DNA from: a virus
Reading direction: 5' to 3' (one strand)
Virus record (IMG/VR): IMGVR_UViG_3300044729_003848
Span: 1 to 34,082 of that record
Length of the DNA: 34,082 nt
The position numbers and the translations under genes are program-made. Shown here piece by piece: positions 24,014 to 30,459 of the stretch. Position 1 is the first letter of the stretch, and every line of letters starts with the position of its first letter. Under the pieces are notes generated by a model. The model was given only the letters and a program-made list of their open reading frames with translations. It had not been told where the DNA came from and searched no databases.

Positions 24014-24388
24014 TTAGTCAAGCTGAATATTAGGAATTTCTGAAGGAGTTATCTTGTTTTTATACTTCATGCCTCTTCTCTTTTTAGAATATTTTTCTTC
24101 AGCTTTGCGACGAAGCGGATCAACTCCATCGTGTTTTGCTGCTCTTTTTTCGCTAAGCTCTTGAGAATAATCCCAAATTTCTCCGAGAGTCCCTTTCATT
24201 CTACCTGTTTTTTCTACAAACTTTGATGACGACTCTACGCCAAACTCTGTATCTATTTGAGCATTAGGTATAGTAAATACTCTTTCATAATCAATTCCTT
24301 CTTCTGAATATTTATGATCGTCGTTCATTCCTTGAAAAACTGAAATGACTTTTCCTGTTTTTGGATTTTTAAAAAGATAAATAGGCAT
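24014..24388 (-). CDS. FmdB-like small protein lacking zinc cysteines
   Basis: The 124-residue protein begins MPIYLFKNPKTGKVISVFQG, the pattern of FmdB-type putative regulatory proteins (MPxYxFxC...G). VFTIPNAQIDTEFG follows, but none of the paired cysteines that would bind zinc are present. The second half (KRAAKHDGVDPLRRKAEEKY) is highly basic and probably disordered or nucleic-acid binding. Similar short proteins occur in T4-like cyanophages, as far as I recall. Function is unknown. It lies between the reductase and a GT4 glycosyltransferase on the same strand, one base after the latter's stop. Confidence 0.6.
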   Translation of the reverse strand: MPIYLFKNPKTGKVISVFQGMNDDHKYSEEGIDYERVFTIPNAQIDTEFGVESSSKFVEKTGRMKGTLGEIWDYSQELSEKRAAKHDGVDPLRRKAEEKYSKKRRGMKYKNKITPSEIPNIQLD

Positions 24389-24389
24389 T

Positions 24390-25472
24390 TTAAATTAAAG
24401 ATAGTAATTTTTTTGCTGTAGAGGAATACTTAAATTGATCTTGTATCTTAAGGCCTTCGCGATTAATTCTGTCTTTTTCAACTCTTTTTATTGCCTCTTC
24501 ACATCCGGTTATAAATTCATCTTCAGAAAAATCAAATATGTTGCCTTGATTAAACGGTGCTCCTTTATGGAAAAAGGCGTTATCGTAAACTTCTATTTTC
24601 CCAGTAGGCTCAATTAAAACAGAGTTTTCTTTATTGGCCCACTCTTTATAGGAAGTTGCATTTAAAACAACAGCGTGTTTTCCTAAACCAACAGATTGGA
24701 ACTCTGGAAGGCCCCATCCTTCTGCCCCAGACATCGATAAAATAATATCTCCAGAATTTAGAAAATCATTATACGTAGCATTTTTTGGCATGTGAGACAA
24801 AAACGTTACGTTAAAAATATTTTTTCCTTCTAAAATATTAGCGTATATGGTTTTTAATTCGGAAGGGTTCTGGTAATGTTGATTGTGAATAGCGCATTGC
24901 AAAGAATAGCGCTTATCTTTGCCAAACTTTTTTATCCATGCTTTGATTATTTTCGAGTGATGTTTTCTTTTCTCAAATTTGCCGCACAGATTGAATGTGA
25001 TTCTTTCGTCGTTAAAGTATTTTTTATTTGTTGCCTTGAAGTGCTTCGAATCAAAACCTAAAGCAACAGAAGTGGATTCGACTCCGAATTTAGCAAAAAC
25101 ATCTTTAGTATATTGAGATGTAACGCACACAGTGCTATTCTTTAATATATTTGATTCAATTTGAGTGATTTGATCGGTTTCGTGGAACGTCAAAAGGATC
25201 TGTTTATCAGAGTATGATTTTAAAGAGCCGTTGATATGCCAAACTCTAATTACAGGATTTTTTTTGTTGTGCGTTAATAATGCTTCATTATGATTCTTAA
25301 TAATCCAATCAATAAAATCTTGCTCAAAATCATAAGCAGAAAAATCTATCTTGATGTCAGAGGCTGTAAAAATAGATGGTTTAAGACCCATTTTAAAGAA
25401 CTCGTATAGCAAGTTAAAACTTACTTGCCCGAAGCTTAAAGAGTTTAAAGGGAAATCAACGGCGAATTGCAT
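24390..25472 (-). CDS. GT4-family glycosyltransferase
   Basis: The 360-residue protein has GT-B architecture. The N-terminal half has FPLNSLSFGQVSFNLLYEFF and VCVTSQYTKDVFAKFGV. The C-terminal half has FNLCGKFEKRKHHSKIIKAW and the GT4 nucleotide-sugar site SGAEGWGLPEFQSVGLGKHA (E-x7-E type). It would transfer a sugar from a nucleotide donor with retention of configuration. It stands apart from the main cluster, beyond the reductase. Its ATG follows directly on the U-tract of a strong hairpin terminator (25479-25502), so it has no leader of its own and how it is expressed is unclear. Confidence 0.8.
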   Translation of the reverse strand: MQFAVDFPLNSLSFGQVSFNLLYEFFKMGLKPSIFTASDIKIDFSAYDFEQDFIDWIIKNHNEALLTHNKKNPVIRVWHINGSLKSYSDKQILLTFHETDQITQIESNILKNSTVCVTSQYTKDVFAKFGVESTSVALGFDSKHFKATNKKYFNDERITFNLCGKFEKRKHHSKIIKAWIKKFGKDKRYSLQCAIHNQHYQNPSELKTIYANILEGKNIFNVTFLSHMPKNATYNDFLNSGDIILSMSGAEGWGLPEFQSVGLGKHAVVLNATSYKEWANKENSVLIEPTGKIEVYDNAFFHKGAPFNQGNIFDFSEDEFITGCEEAIKRVEKDRINREGLKIQDQFKYSSTAKKLLSLI

Positions 25473-25502
25473 AAAAAAACCTACCTATTGTTATAGGTAG
25501 GT
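25473..25502 (-). terminator. Rho-independent terminator
   Basis: ACCTACCTA (25479-25487) pairs with TAGGTAGGT (25494-25502) in a 9-bp stem with a 6-nt loop. Read on the minus strand it is followed by a run of T (25478-25473). It ends the unit of the DUF736-like gene, whose stop is at 25525. A run of A on the other side also allows termination on the plus strand. The next minus-strand gene begins with ATG immediately after the T-run. Confidence 0.88.
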
Positions 25503-25524
25503 AAAAAAAAATTTCTATTTTTTA

Positions 25525-25824
25525 TTAAAGAACACCGTCGTCTTCTTCAGCCGACGTGGTGGTCGTAGTCCTGCCTGCTACAACTTGAGAGCCAGCCGGA
25601 TCTTTCTGCTTGTTTTCAGCCCGATCAGAAGCATAAATTCTAAAGTCAGGAGACTTTTCAGACTTCTTCTCTTTGTTGGAAAAAATGACTACATCAATTT
25701 TTCCTTCGAGAGACGAATTTATGTGACCAGTCATGTATTTTTGAGTCTTGTCCTTGCTTACCTTTAACCACAAGGCTCCCATTTCGCGATTTCCCCACTT
25801 ATTTTCAGTCTTGTTATCATTCAT
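25525..25824 (-). CDS. DUF736-like small protein
   Basis: The 99-residue protein has WGNREMGALWLKVSKDKTQK and GKIDVVIFSNKEKKSEKSPD followed by FRIYAS. This fits the small beta-rich DUF736-type pattern (GALWKxxS...I.VFxNxxK...PDyrIy). The last 25 residues are a Thr/Ser/acid tail (TTTTTSAEEDD), as on many single-stranded-DNA-binding proteins. Function is not established; nucleic-acid binding is a guess from shape. It has its own promoter-like element 37 nt before the ATG and its own terminator just after the stop, so it is a single-gene unit and probably strongly expressed. Its GC content is higher than that of neighbouring genes. Confidence 0.65.
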   Translation of the reverse strand: MNDNKTENKWGNREMGALWLKVSKDKTQKYMTGHINSSLEGKIDVVIFSNKEKKSEKSPDFRIYASDRAENKQKDPAGSQVVAGRTTTTTSAEEDDGVL

Positions 25825-25861
25825 AACGATTCATGATTGCCCAAAATAACAGAAAGTCAAA
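25825..25861 (-). promoter_or_regulatory. Promoter P2 (TTTGACTTTC element)
   Basis: TTTGACTTTC lies at 25861-25852 on the minus strand, 37 nt before the ATG at 25824. It overlaps the TGA stop of the sigma-factor gene. The TTGACT core is a -35-like hexamer. No good -10 is visible; TCATGA lies at the expected place. The last bases and the start codon, TCGTTATGAAT, are identical to those at the 30864 gene. Confidence 0.68.
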
Positions 25862-26465
25862 TAAAATCGAAAGAATTTTTGCTAAGGATCTTATTTTTCA
25901 AAAAAGTCCTAGCTTTTTCATGTAGATTGATAGCTGTTTGAGTGCTAATGTTTAATTTTTTAGCTATAGTATTCCAAGTAGCTGGCTTACAGGATCCAGA
26001 AAAATATCTTAATCTATAAACTTCGTTGACTCTTGAATCTTTAAAAGAGCATAGCAAAGAGGAAAGGTAGTCATAAAGTTCTGTGTTTTTATCGGTAGTA
26101 AAAAGTATATTTTTATTAGAAATAATTTCCGAGTCGAAGTTATCGTTCAAGAAATGTTTTCTGTTATAATTAAGGTAGTTCAGAAAATGATACCTGACGC
26201 AATTACAAAACCAAGTAGAAAATTTAGTTTTTTGTTTTTGATCAAACGAATGTATTGCTTTGTAAAGAATAAAGTCTTTTTCGAATTTAATCTCTTCTTT
26301 GCTCATTCCCATTTTGTTTAAAGAGGTAGAATATTTTCTTGCTACCGAGAAATAAAAATTATCGTAAGAGCTAGATAATTTTTCGAAACTGTCTTCACAG
26401 TTATGGTTTTTAACATTGATTGCTAAATAAGCATCAGGATCTTTAATTGTCTTTTCTTTTATCAT
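25857..26465 (-). CDS. Phage RNA polymerase sigma factor, sigma-70 family
   Basis: The 202-residue protein keeps sigma region 2: ILYKAIHSFDQKQKTKFSTW leads into CNCVRYHFLNYLNYNRK, the -10-binding and core-binding helices (AxxxFDxxxGxxFSTYxxxxIR in bacteria). It ends in a region 4 helix-turn-helix: TWNTIAKKLNISTQTAINLH then EKARTFLK. Regions 1 and 3 are short or absent, as in T4 gp55-type late factors and ECF sigmas. It would direct host RNA polymerase to phage promoters, perhaps the virion genes or the TTTGACTT elements noted here. There is no such element directly before its ATG. A structured RNA-like stretch of 477 nt lies upstream with no terminator between. An AAAGGG lies about 9 nt before the ATG. 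Confidence 0.8.
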   Translation of the reverse strand: MIKEKTIKDPDAYLAINVKNHNCEDSFEKLSSSYDNFYFSVARKYSTSLNKMGMSKEEIKFEKDFILYKAIHSFDQKQKTKFSTWFCNCVRYHFLNYLNYNRKHFLNDNFDSEIISNKNILFTTDKNTELYDYLSSLLCSFKDSRVNEVYRLRYFSGSCKPATWNTIAKKLNISTQTAINLHEKARTFLKNKILSKNSFDFI

Positions 26466-26942
26466 AAAATTGCCCTTTCGCTCTAAGTTTCCAAAGAGAC
26501 TTTCCTTTCTACCATCGCCTTATAACTTTTCCTTGAGTTGGCTACGAAGCAATAGCAGGTCAACTTAGACTTTATATCTAAGTAATTATTCACCCAAAAG
26601 TACCCGAATCAGTCATCGCATCTCCGGCTTTAGTAAGTCCGTTTAGCTATCGACTACCTTTGGCTATTTTAATCTGTTGTTTTCGCAGTGACTTTTCTTC
26701 AGACAGCTACCATCGCCTTTTCCTTTGAGAGGAACGAAGTTTCTAGCAGTTTTAAATAGGACTCATTTACGACGCGGCCTCTCCCGAACACACGCTGGAA
26801 TTTCTTCCAATTTCCTATTGTCTTTTGACGGGCTTGTTGATCTATTACGATTTTTAAAATAAGGAGTCTATCCTTAAGTGAGCGTGGTTTCGCTCGGCTA
26901 CCTCTGCACAACAGACTGACCTTATCTTTGACGCGTTATTTT
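26466..26942 (-). ncRNA. Candidate large structured RNA (or long structured leader of the sigma gene)
   Basis: This 477-nt gene-free stretch is richer in GC than its surroundings and full of short perfect hairpins. The stems are 26880-26884/26891-26895, 26860-26865/26871-26876, 26795-26800/26805-26810 and 26563-26569/26577-26583. The third has a GAAA tetraloop when read on the minus strand, and its outer pair is G-U on that strand but a mismatch on the plus strand, which favours minus-strand RNA. Two arms repeat the word CTACCATCGCCTT (26509-26521 and 26707-26719). A promoter-like element sits at its upstream end. I could not match it to tRNA, tmRNA, RNase P RNA or a group I intron. ROOL- or GOLLD-type phage RNAs are possible relatives. 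Confidence 0.6.
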
Positions 26943-26952
26943 GAAAGTCAAA
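26915..26952 (-). promoter_or_regulatory. Promoter P3 (TTTGACTTTC element) ahead of the structured RNA
   Basis: TTTGACTTTC at 26952-26943 on the minus strand begins right after the TAA stop of the upstream gene. It is part of a 17-nt word (AAAATAATTTGACTTTC) found identically before the 30864 gene. By analogy with the other copies, transcription would begin near 26915, with AGATAA in the -10 region. No protein start lies there, so the product is expected to be the RNA-like stretch, possibly read through into the sigma gene. Confidence 0.62.
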
Positions 26953-27360
26953 TTATTTTTTCAAAGATTCTGGGGAAGCCTTCGAAGCTATGTAAATTAA
27001 ATTTTTTAAATCTTTTTCTGTGATGTTCATTGAGTCGCATTTTTCGCTTTCGCTTCCTAGAGCCTGGCACATTTCGTTTATGATCGAAGAAATCCCTGCC
27101 GCCAATAGCCCGCTGATTTCTAAAGTTTGAGAAAAAGACTCCAAAGGTTTTACCAAAACCCAATAATCTTCCCCGTTCAAAGAACAAGAGCGAAGGACGT
27201 TAGCTTTCTCCATTTCTTTCAAGGCGCAAATAAGCGCGGCATTCTCCGCGTTCTCATCGTCAGACACGAGAAAAATTTCTCTTCTATTTTTATTTACATT
27301 AAAACAAGCCTTTTTGTTAAAGTATTCATTAAGAAGCTGATAACATTCGATAACGTTCAT
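26953..27360 (-). CDS. Hypothetical protein
   Basis: I do not recognise this 135-residue protein. It begins MNVIECYQLLNEYFNKKACF, then has basic NVNKNRREIFLVSDDENAEN and an Ala-rich helix (NAALICALKEMEKANVLRSC). DYWVLVKPLESFSQTLEISG is followed by a small/hydrophobic stretch (LLAAGISSIINEMC), which is too short and polar for a sure membrane helix. It reads divergently from the dUTPase gene. A perfect TATAAT lies 3 nt before the ATG. Its stop is followed at once by promoter P3. Confidence 0.6.
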   Translation of the reverse strand: MNVIECYQLLNEYFNKKACFNVNKNRREIFLVSDDENAENAALICALKEMEKANVLRSCSLNGEDYWVLVKPLESFSQTLEISGLLAAGISSIINEMCQALGSESEKCDSMNITEKDLKNLIYIASKASPESLKK

Positions 27361-27435
27361 GCATTATATATCGCTGAGTAAGAAAAAAAATCAAATTTAT
27401 ATTTACTTTTTTCGGAATTCATCCATAATAACTTC
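27361..27435. promoter_or_regulatory. Divergent intergenic region with two possible promoters
   Basis: These 75 nt separate a minus-strand hypothetical gene from the plus-strand dUTPase gene. Plus strand: TTTACT (27402-27407), 16-nt spacer, CATAAT (27424-27429), which would place the transcript start at about 27436, the dUTPase GTG itself. Minus strand: TATAAT at 27368-27363 with TTTGAT about 20 nt further upstream, a long spacer. Both are readings by eye in AT-rich DNA, so confidence is modest. Confidence 0.4.
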
Positions 27436-27858
27436 GTGGACATAAAAACAAAGCTACTGAGCAAAGAGGCCAGAGTTCCCAAGCAAGCAACTTCATTCTC
27501 TGCTGGTTATGATTTATTTGCCGCAGAGAGCGCTGTTGTACCTAGCCTTGGCAGAAAATTAATAAAGACAAATGTTAGCATGGCAATTCCTATGAATTAT
27601 TACGGAAGAATTGCTCCAAGGTCAGGTTTAGCTTATAAAAATGGAATTGACGTTTTAGCTGGAGTTATCGACTCCGATTACAGAGGAGACATTGGCGTTA
27701 TTCTTTACAACACTGACAACAACGAAAATTTCTCAGTGAATATTGGCGATAGAATTGCTCAAATAATTATTGAGCCTTGCTCTAATGTTGATTTTATTAT
27801 TTGTGAAAATCTTGCGTCAACCGGTAGAGGAGAGTCAGGATATGGGCATTCAGGATAA
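27436..27858 (+). CDS. dut: dUTP diphosphatase
   Basis: The 140-residue protein has all five trimeric dUTPase motifs in order: AGYDLFAAE, APRSGLAYKNG, GVIDSDYRGDIGVIL (catalytic Asp), GDRIAQIIIEP and the C-terminal arm GRGESGYGHSG. It hydrolyses dUTP to dUMP and pyrophosphate, keeping uracil out of phage DNA and feeding dTMP synthesis. The length is standard and the start is GTG, since no ATG lies upstream in frame near the expected N-terminus. It is the first gene of the plus-strand unit. The next gene starts 17 nt before its stop. Confidence 0.92.
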   Translation: MDIKTKLLSKEARVPKQATSFSAGYDLFAAESAVVPSLGRKLIKTNVSMAIPMNYYGRIAPRSGLAYKNGIDVLAGVIDSDYRGDIGVILYNTDNNENFSVNIGDRIAQIIIEPCSNVDFIICENLASTGRGESGYGHSG

Positions 27859-28201
27859 TTTTATACAGGCTGCTTCTTGCTCGGCGCTGTCTTTTTTATT
27901 GTATAAAACAGAATTTATTGCTGAATACGGCAAGATTTTTAAAATTATACCTTTTAAGCAATTTGTAGCGTACAAATGTTTTAAGATCCAGAATAATAAA
28001 AAAACAAACTTCTTTGATTTCTTAAATTTCAATAATAATAATTTTTTGACTAGGCTTTTGAGCTGCCCTTATTGCTTAGGTTTTTGGACATGCTTAATTT
28101 TTTCAAAAATACAATTTGTTTTTTTTGTTTATTTCATGTATATAGTATTATATAAGATGTTAGATTTAATTTTTGACTATGGAACTACAACTGGAAATTA
28201 A
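27842..28201 (+). CDS. DUF1360-like membrane protein
   Basis: From the ATG at 27842 the protein has 119 residues. FLTRLLSCPYCLGFWTCLIF is the CPxCxGFW signature of DUF1360 proteins, a small membrane family. The C-terminal part is strongly hydrophobic (FVFFVYFMYIVLYKMLDLIF), a likely membrane helix, and an N-terminal segment (AASCSALSFLLYKTEFIAEY) may form another. The frame is open further upstream to 27770 but that part overlaps the dUTPase gene and lacks family likeness. Role unknown; the cysteines could bind metal or react with thiols at the membrane. Confidence 0.65.
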   Translation: MGIQDNFIQAASCSALSFLLYKTEFIAEYGKIFKIIPFKQFVAYKCFKIQNNKKTNFFDFLNFNNNNFLTRLLSCPYCLGFWTCLIFSKIQFVFFVYFMYIVLYKMLDLIFDYGTTTGN

Positions 28202-28484
28202 AGGATTTATAGAATTCTGCAAAAATATCGCATCTAACCCAATAGAAGTATCGAAATCAAAAGAGTTAGTAGACTGTTTGTCTTTTTGTATAGATGCGCT
28301 AACTAATTGCAATTGCTCCAACAAAAAAGAATCAACGCATTACGAGCAAAAATATTTAGAAATATCAGAATCTTTTTCAGAAGATGCTTTAAAATCTCTT
28401 AGCGTTATACTAGACCCAAATTCAACTTACTCGAATATTTACATCTCGTTTCCTCACGTTGATAAAAAAATAAAAATTAAATGA
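28179..28484 (+). CDS. Hypothetical small protein
   Basis: I do not recognise this 101-residue protein. It starts MELQLEIKGFIEFCKNIASN and has a Cys-rich centre (LVDCLSFCIDALTNCNC) and an acidic, helix-prone second half ending in KKIKIK. The ATG at 28179 lies inside the end of the upstream membrane-protein gene (23-nt overlap); an in-frame TTG at 28173 is less likely. The stop overlaps the next gene's ATG as ATGA. The five cysteines might bind metal, but the spacing fits no motif I know. Confidence 0.55.
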   Translation: MELQLEIKGFIEFCKNIASNPIEVSKSKELVDCLSFCIDALTNCNCSNKKESTHYEQKYLEISESFSEDALKSLSVILDPNSTYSNIYISFPHVDKKIKIK

Positions 28485-28660
28485 AAGAAACAAAACTTGA
28501 AATAAACTCAAGACTTGTAGGAAAAACTGTTCGCGTATTGGATCCAGAAGGAGAATGGGTCGGCGAAGTAACCGCAATTAAAGATCAAGACACTTTTTTG
28601 GTTTTCAATGGCAGCTCATTGGTCGCTGTTGATATTTTTGATATCAGATCTTTGAATTGA
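28481..28660 (+). CDS. Small beta-rich hypothetical protein
   Basis: A 59-residue protein. It begins MKETKLEINSRLVGKTVRVL, followed by DPEGEWVGEVTAIKDQDTFL and a tail VAVDIFDIRSLN. The alternating hydrophobic pattern with Gly turns suggests a small SH3-like beta barrel, a fold common in phage nucleic-acid- or protein-binding adaptors. The ATG overlaps the upstream stop by 4 nt, which supports it as a real gene despite its size. I know no specific function. Confidence 0.6.
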   Translation: MKETKLEINSRLVGKTVRVLDPEGEWVGEVTAIKDQDTFLVFNGSSLVAVDIFDIRSLN

Positions 28661-28676
28661 GTGTAATCCATTTTAT

Positions 28677-28877
28677 ATGCCTCTAGTCAATCCTAAAAAA
28701 GCAGAAAAAGAAAAAGAATTTATAAGCAGATGCGCCGGAGACTCTTCCATGGTAAAGGAGTTTCCAAACACCAAGCAAAGACTCGCTGTCTGCTATAGCC
28801 AGTTACAGAAGAGGTCTAAAGCTTCTGAATTTATTGATTGGGATGATTATTCCGAGGAAGATTTTATTATTTTTTGA
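28677..28877 (+). CDS. Small phage protein with FPNxxQRxAVCYSQ motif
   Basis: The 66-residue protein reads MPLVNPKKAEKEKEFISRCA and then EFPNTKQRLAVCYSQLQK, followed by an acidic tail (DWDDYSEEDFIIF). The EFIxRC...F(P)(N/D)xxQRxAVC pattern recurs in tailed phages, both as small free proteins and as parts of head-related proteins. I know of no assigned function. The two Cys residues and the conserved QR suggest a small folded unit. The gene is followed by a hairpin that could end the plus-strand transcript. Confidence 0.65.
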   Translation: MPLVNPKKAEKEKEFISRCAGDSSMVKEFPNTKQRLAVCYSQLQKRSKASEFIDWDDYSEEDFIIF

Positions 28878-28880
28878 AAT

Positions 28881-28907
28881 AAAAAAGGCGCGGTTTTTGG
28901 CCGCGCC
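28881..28907 (-). terminator. Hairpin terminator between convergent genes
   Basis: GGCGCGG (28887-28893) pairs with CCGCGCC (28901-28907), a 7-bp GC-only stem with a 7-nt loop. Read on the minus strand it is followed by six T (28886-28881), a canonical terminator for the small basic-protein gene at 28915-29088. On the plus strand the following sequence (GTGTTGTTT) is only weakly T-rich, so it may partly stop the plus-strand unit too. Confidence 0.85.
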
Positions 28908-28914
28908 GTGTTGT

Positions 28915-29088
28915 TTACTTGCCCTTCTTCGAGGAGCCAGAGCTGCCTGAACTTCCCGGAGGCGAAGGCTTGCCTACATTGCCTGTCTTCTTAATTGCTC
29001 TCTTTGCAGATGCAGGCGCAGTTGCTGTTGGTGCTGTAGACTTGGTCTTACTAGTTGATGTCGTGGTCTTAGCTGTCTTATTCATCAT
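28915..29088 (-). CDS. Small Lys/Ser/Thr/Ala-rich basic protein (57 residues)
   Basis: Reading the minus strand from ATGATG at 29088 gives 57 codons and a TAA at 28917. The first half is KTAKTTTSTSKTKSTAPTAT, the middle PASAKRAIKKTGNVGKPSPP, and the end a Gly-Ser repeat followed by KKGK. It is highly basic, with no hydrophobic core, like the tails of histone H1-like or DNA-condensing proteins. Support for it being real: the canonical minus-strand terminator just after the stop, a distinctly high GC content for this window, and little sense in the competing plus-strand frame. Function is inferred from composition only; it might bind phage DNA or RNA. Confidence 0.68.
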   Translation of the reverse strand: MMNKTAKTTTSTSKTKSTAPTATAPASAKRAIKKTGNVGKPSPPGSSGSSGSSKKGK

Positions 29089-29127
29089 TTTTATTCTAGA
29101 GACAGTCTCAAAAAAATCTATAAAAAA

Positions 29128-29164
29128 TTTGACTTAATAAAAAAAACTTCATCATTGATACATC
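29128..29164 (+). promoter_or_regulatory. Promoter P4 (TTTGACTT element)
   Basis: TTTGACTT at 29128-29135 starts 37 nt before the ATG of the HNH endonuclease gene, the same spacing as at 25824 and 30864. It shares AATTTGACTT with the other copies but lacks the final TC. The -10 region is CATTGA/TTGATA, not a good consensus. No ribosome binding site lies before the ATG. Confidence 0.62.
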
Positions 29165-29776
29165 ATGGGTATAGAAGATAAGATTATTTGTTTATGCCTC
29201 AACAAAAGATGGCAACCTATAGGCGTAAAATCTGTAAGAGATGCTTTCAGTGAATTGGTACATCCAAATTGCGTAGCTTTAAATATTATTTATAAAAAAA
29301 ATGAATATGGATTTTTAAATTTTTCTGAGATAGAAGACATACAAGCAGTTAAATGGGAAGAGTGGATTAAGCTTCCAGTTAGAGAATGCGACTTGGAAAT
29401 AAGGACAAGTAAAATGTCGATAAGAGTTCCAACTATCATTGCTTCTTCTAAATATTCAGAAATACCTACTAAAAGATTTAGGCCAACTAAACGCAATATA
29501 TGGCTTAGAGACGATGGCATTTGTCAATATAGCGGCAAGAAATTAAAACCAGAAGAAGCCAACATAGATCATCCTTTTCCGAAGTCCAGAGGTGGGCCAA
29601 ATACTTGGGAAAATATGGTGCTGTGTCATAAAGACATAAACTCTAAAAAAGGAAGCAAAACCCCCGAAGAAGCTGGGCTAAAGCTTATCAGAAAACCAAA
29701 GCCAATGCCTCCTAAATTAATTAGCGACTCAATTGAATTTAAAAATCATATAGATTGGAACGTTTTTATAAAATGA
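29165..29776 (+). CDS. HNH endonuclease
   Basis: The 203-residue protein has an N-terminal strand (IICLCLNKRWQPIGVKSVRD) of the kind that precedes HNH domains in cyanobacterial and phage proteins. The HNH motif itself is WLRDDGICQYSGKKLKPEE followed by NIDHPFPKSRGGPNTWENM and VLCHKDINSKKG. The catalytic His is in IDHP, and Asn and His/Lys complete the metal site. The zinc-finger cysteines of some HNH proteins are reduced here: only one Cys precedes the DH. It may be a homing-type or packaging-related nuclease. It has its own promoter-like element, and its stop overlaps the kinase ATG. Confidence 0.78.
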   Translation: MGIEDKIICLCLNKRWQPIGVKSVRDAFSELVHPNCVALNIIYKKNEYGFLNFSEIEDIQAVKWEEWIKLPVRECDLEIRTSKMSIRVPTIIASSKYSEIPTKRFRPTKRNIWLRDDGICQYSGKKLKPEEANIDHPFPKSRGGPNTWENMVLCHKDINSKKGSKTPEEAGLKLIRKPKPMPPKLISDSIEFKNHIDWNVFIK

Positions 29777-30459
29777 ATAAAATTATAGGAATATCAGGAC
29801 TAGCAGGAGATGGCAAAGACTCTTTATGCAATATGCTTAGGGAGTTATTCGAAAACAAAGGCTTCGAGTTCGAGCGCATGGCTTTGGCAGATGAATTAAA
29901 GGAAGAGTGTCGCGAAGCTTTGTTGTCTATGTATGATATAAATCCAGTCGTATGCTCAAGAGCAGAGAAGGCTATAATTAGAGACTTCTTGGTTTTTTAT
30001 GCTAAGGTAAAGCGCGAAGAGTCTAAAGGCACCCATTGGGTCAATAAGCTCGATAAAAAAATAAAAGCTTTACCCAAAATTAAAACTGATAGAATAATTT
30101 GCATTCCAGATGTCCGCCATGCTGAATACGAGAAGGACGAAGTCCCTTGGATTAAAAAGAACAAAGGAATATTAATTCATGTCAAGAAGTATCGGATAGA
30201 AGAATTTTTTACTCACGCAAAGTTTTATTCTATTCCAGTTAATAGCGAAGAAGCTTGCCACACTCCTAAACTAGAAGAGCTTGCAGACTTTGTTATTGAA
30301 TGGCAAGACACCTCCCCTGTTGCTCCTGAGAATAGTCATTTTTCTAAAGCTTCGGTTAAAGAGTTATTTCGTCTCATTATTGAGACAATCGGTGAGACAA
30401 AAAAACCCAGTAATTCTCAAAAACTGCAAAAAAGCATAGAAAACTTAAAGAAAATATAG
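29773..30459 (+). CDS. Deoxynucleoside monophosphate kinase-like P-loop protein
   Basis: The 228-residue protein begins NKIIGISGLAGDGKDSLCNM, a P-loop (GxxGxGKD) of the type in T4 gp1-like dNMP kinases. ALADELKEECREALLSMYDI, a likely substrate-binding segment, and DRIICIPDVRHAEYEKDE with the DVR motif follow; the kinases of this group read (I/V)xDVRxxxE. It would phosphorylate dNMPs for phage DNA synthesis, working with the reductase and dUTPase in this window. I chose the ATG at 29773, which overlaps the upstream stop as ATGA, rather than a TTG at 29755. The last 40 residues look disordered. Confidence 0.75.
   Translation: MNKIIGISGLAGDGKDSLCNMLRELFENKGFEFERMALADELKEECREALLSMYDINPVVCSRAEKAIIRDFLVFYAKVKREESKGTHWVNKLDKKIKALPKIKTDRIICIPDVRHAEYEKDEVPWIKKNKGILIHVKKYRIEEFFTHAKFYSIPVNSEEACHTPKLEELADFVIEWQDTSPVAPENSHFSKASVKELFRLIIETIGETKKPSNSQKLQKSIENLKKI

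Noticed and set aside
26699-26911. A 70-codon minus-strand frame inside the gene-free stretch
   Set aside because: It starts with TTG, has no family likeness, crosses several RNA-like hairpins and one copy of the duplicated arm, and looks like a chance frame in RNA-type sequence.
26876-26925. tRNA-like start (GCAGAGGTAGCCGAGC) resembling serine tRNA
   Set aside because: The D-arm pairing is wrong (GAGCG pairs with CGCTC instead), no anticodon arm of proper size follows, and no T-arm GGTTCGA is found downstream.
26470-26940. RNase P RNA, tmRNA or group I intron
   Set aside because: Some words recall RNase P (GGAAAGTC, GATGACTG) and group I cores, but order and spacing are wrong. No tmRNA tag frame is seen, and the flanking genes are not split.
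29099-29109. GAGAC-A-GTCTC palindrome as a regulatory operator
   Set aside because: It is close to the 29088 start, but the arms are only 5 bp and GTCTC/GAGAC words also occur inside the dNMP kinase gene, so chance is likely.
28919-29137. 72-codon plus-strand frame with hydrophobic stretch
   Set aside because: It is antisense to the basic-protein gene. Its hydrophobic run arises from the reverse complement of Lys/Thr/Ala codons, and the terminator supports the minus strand.
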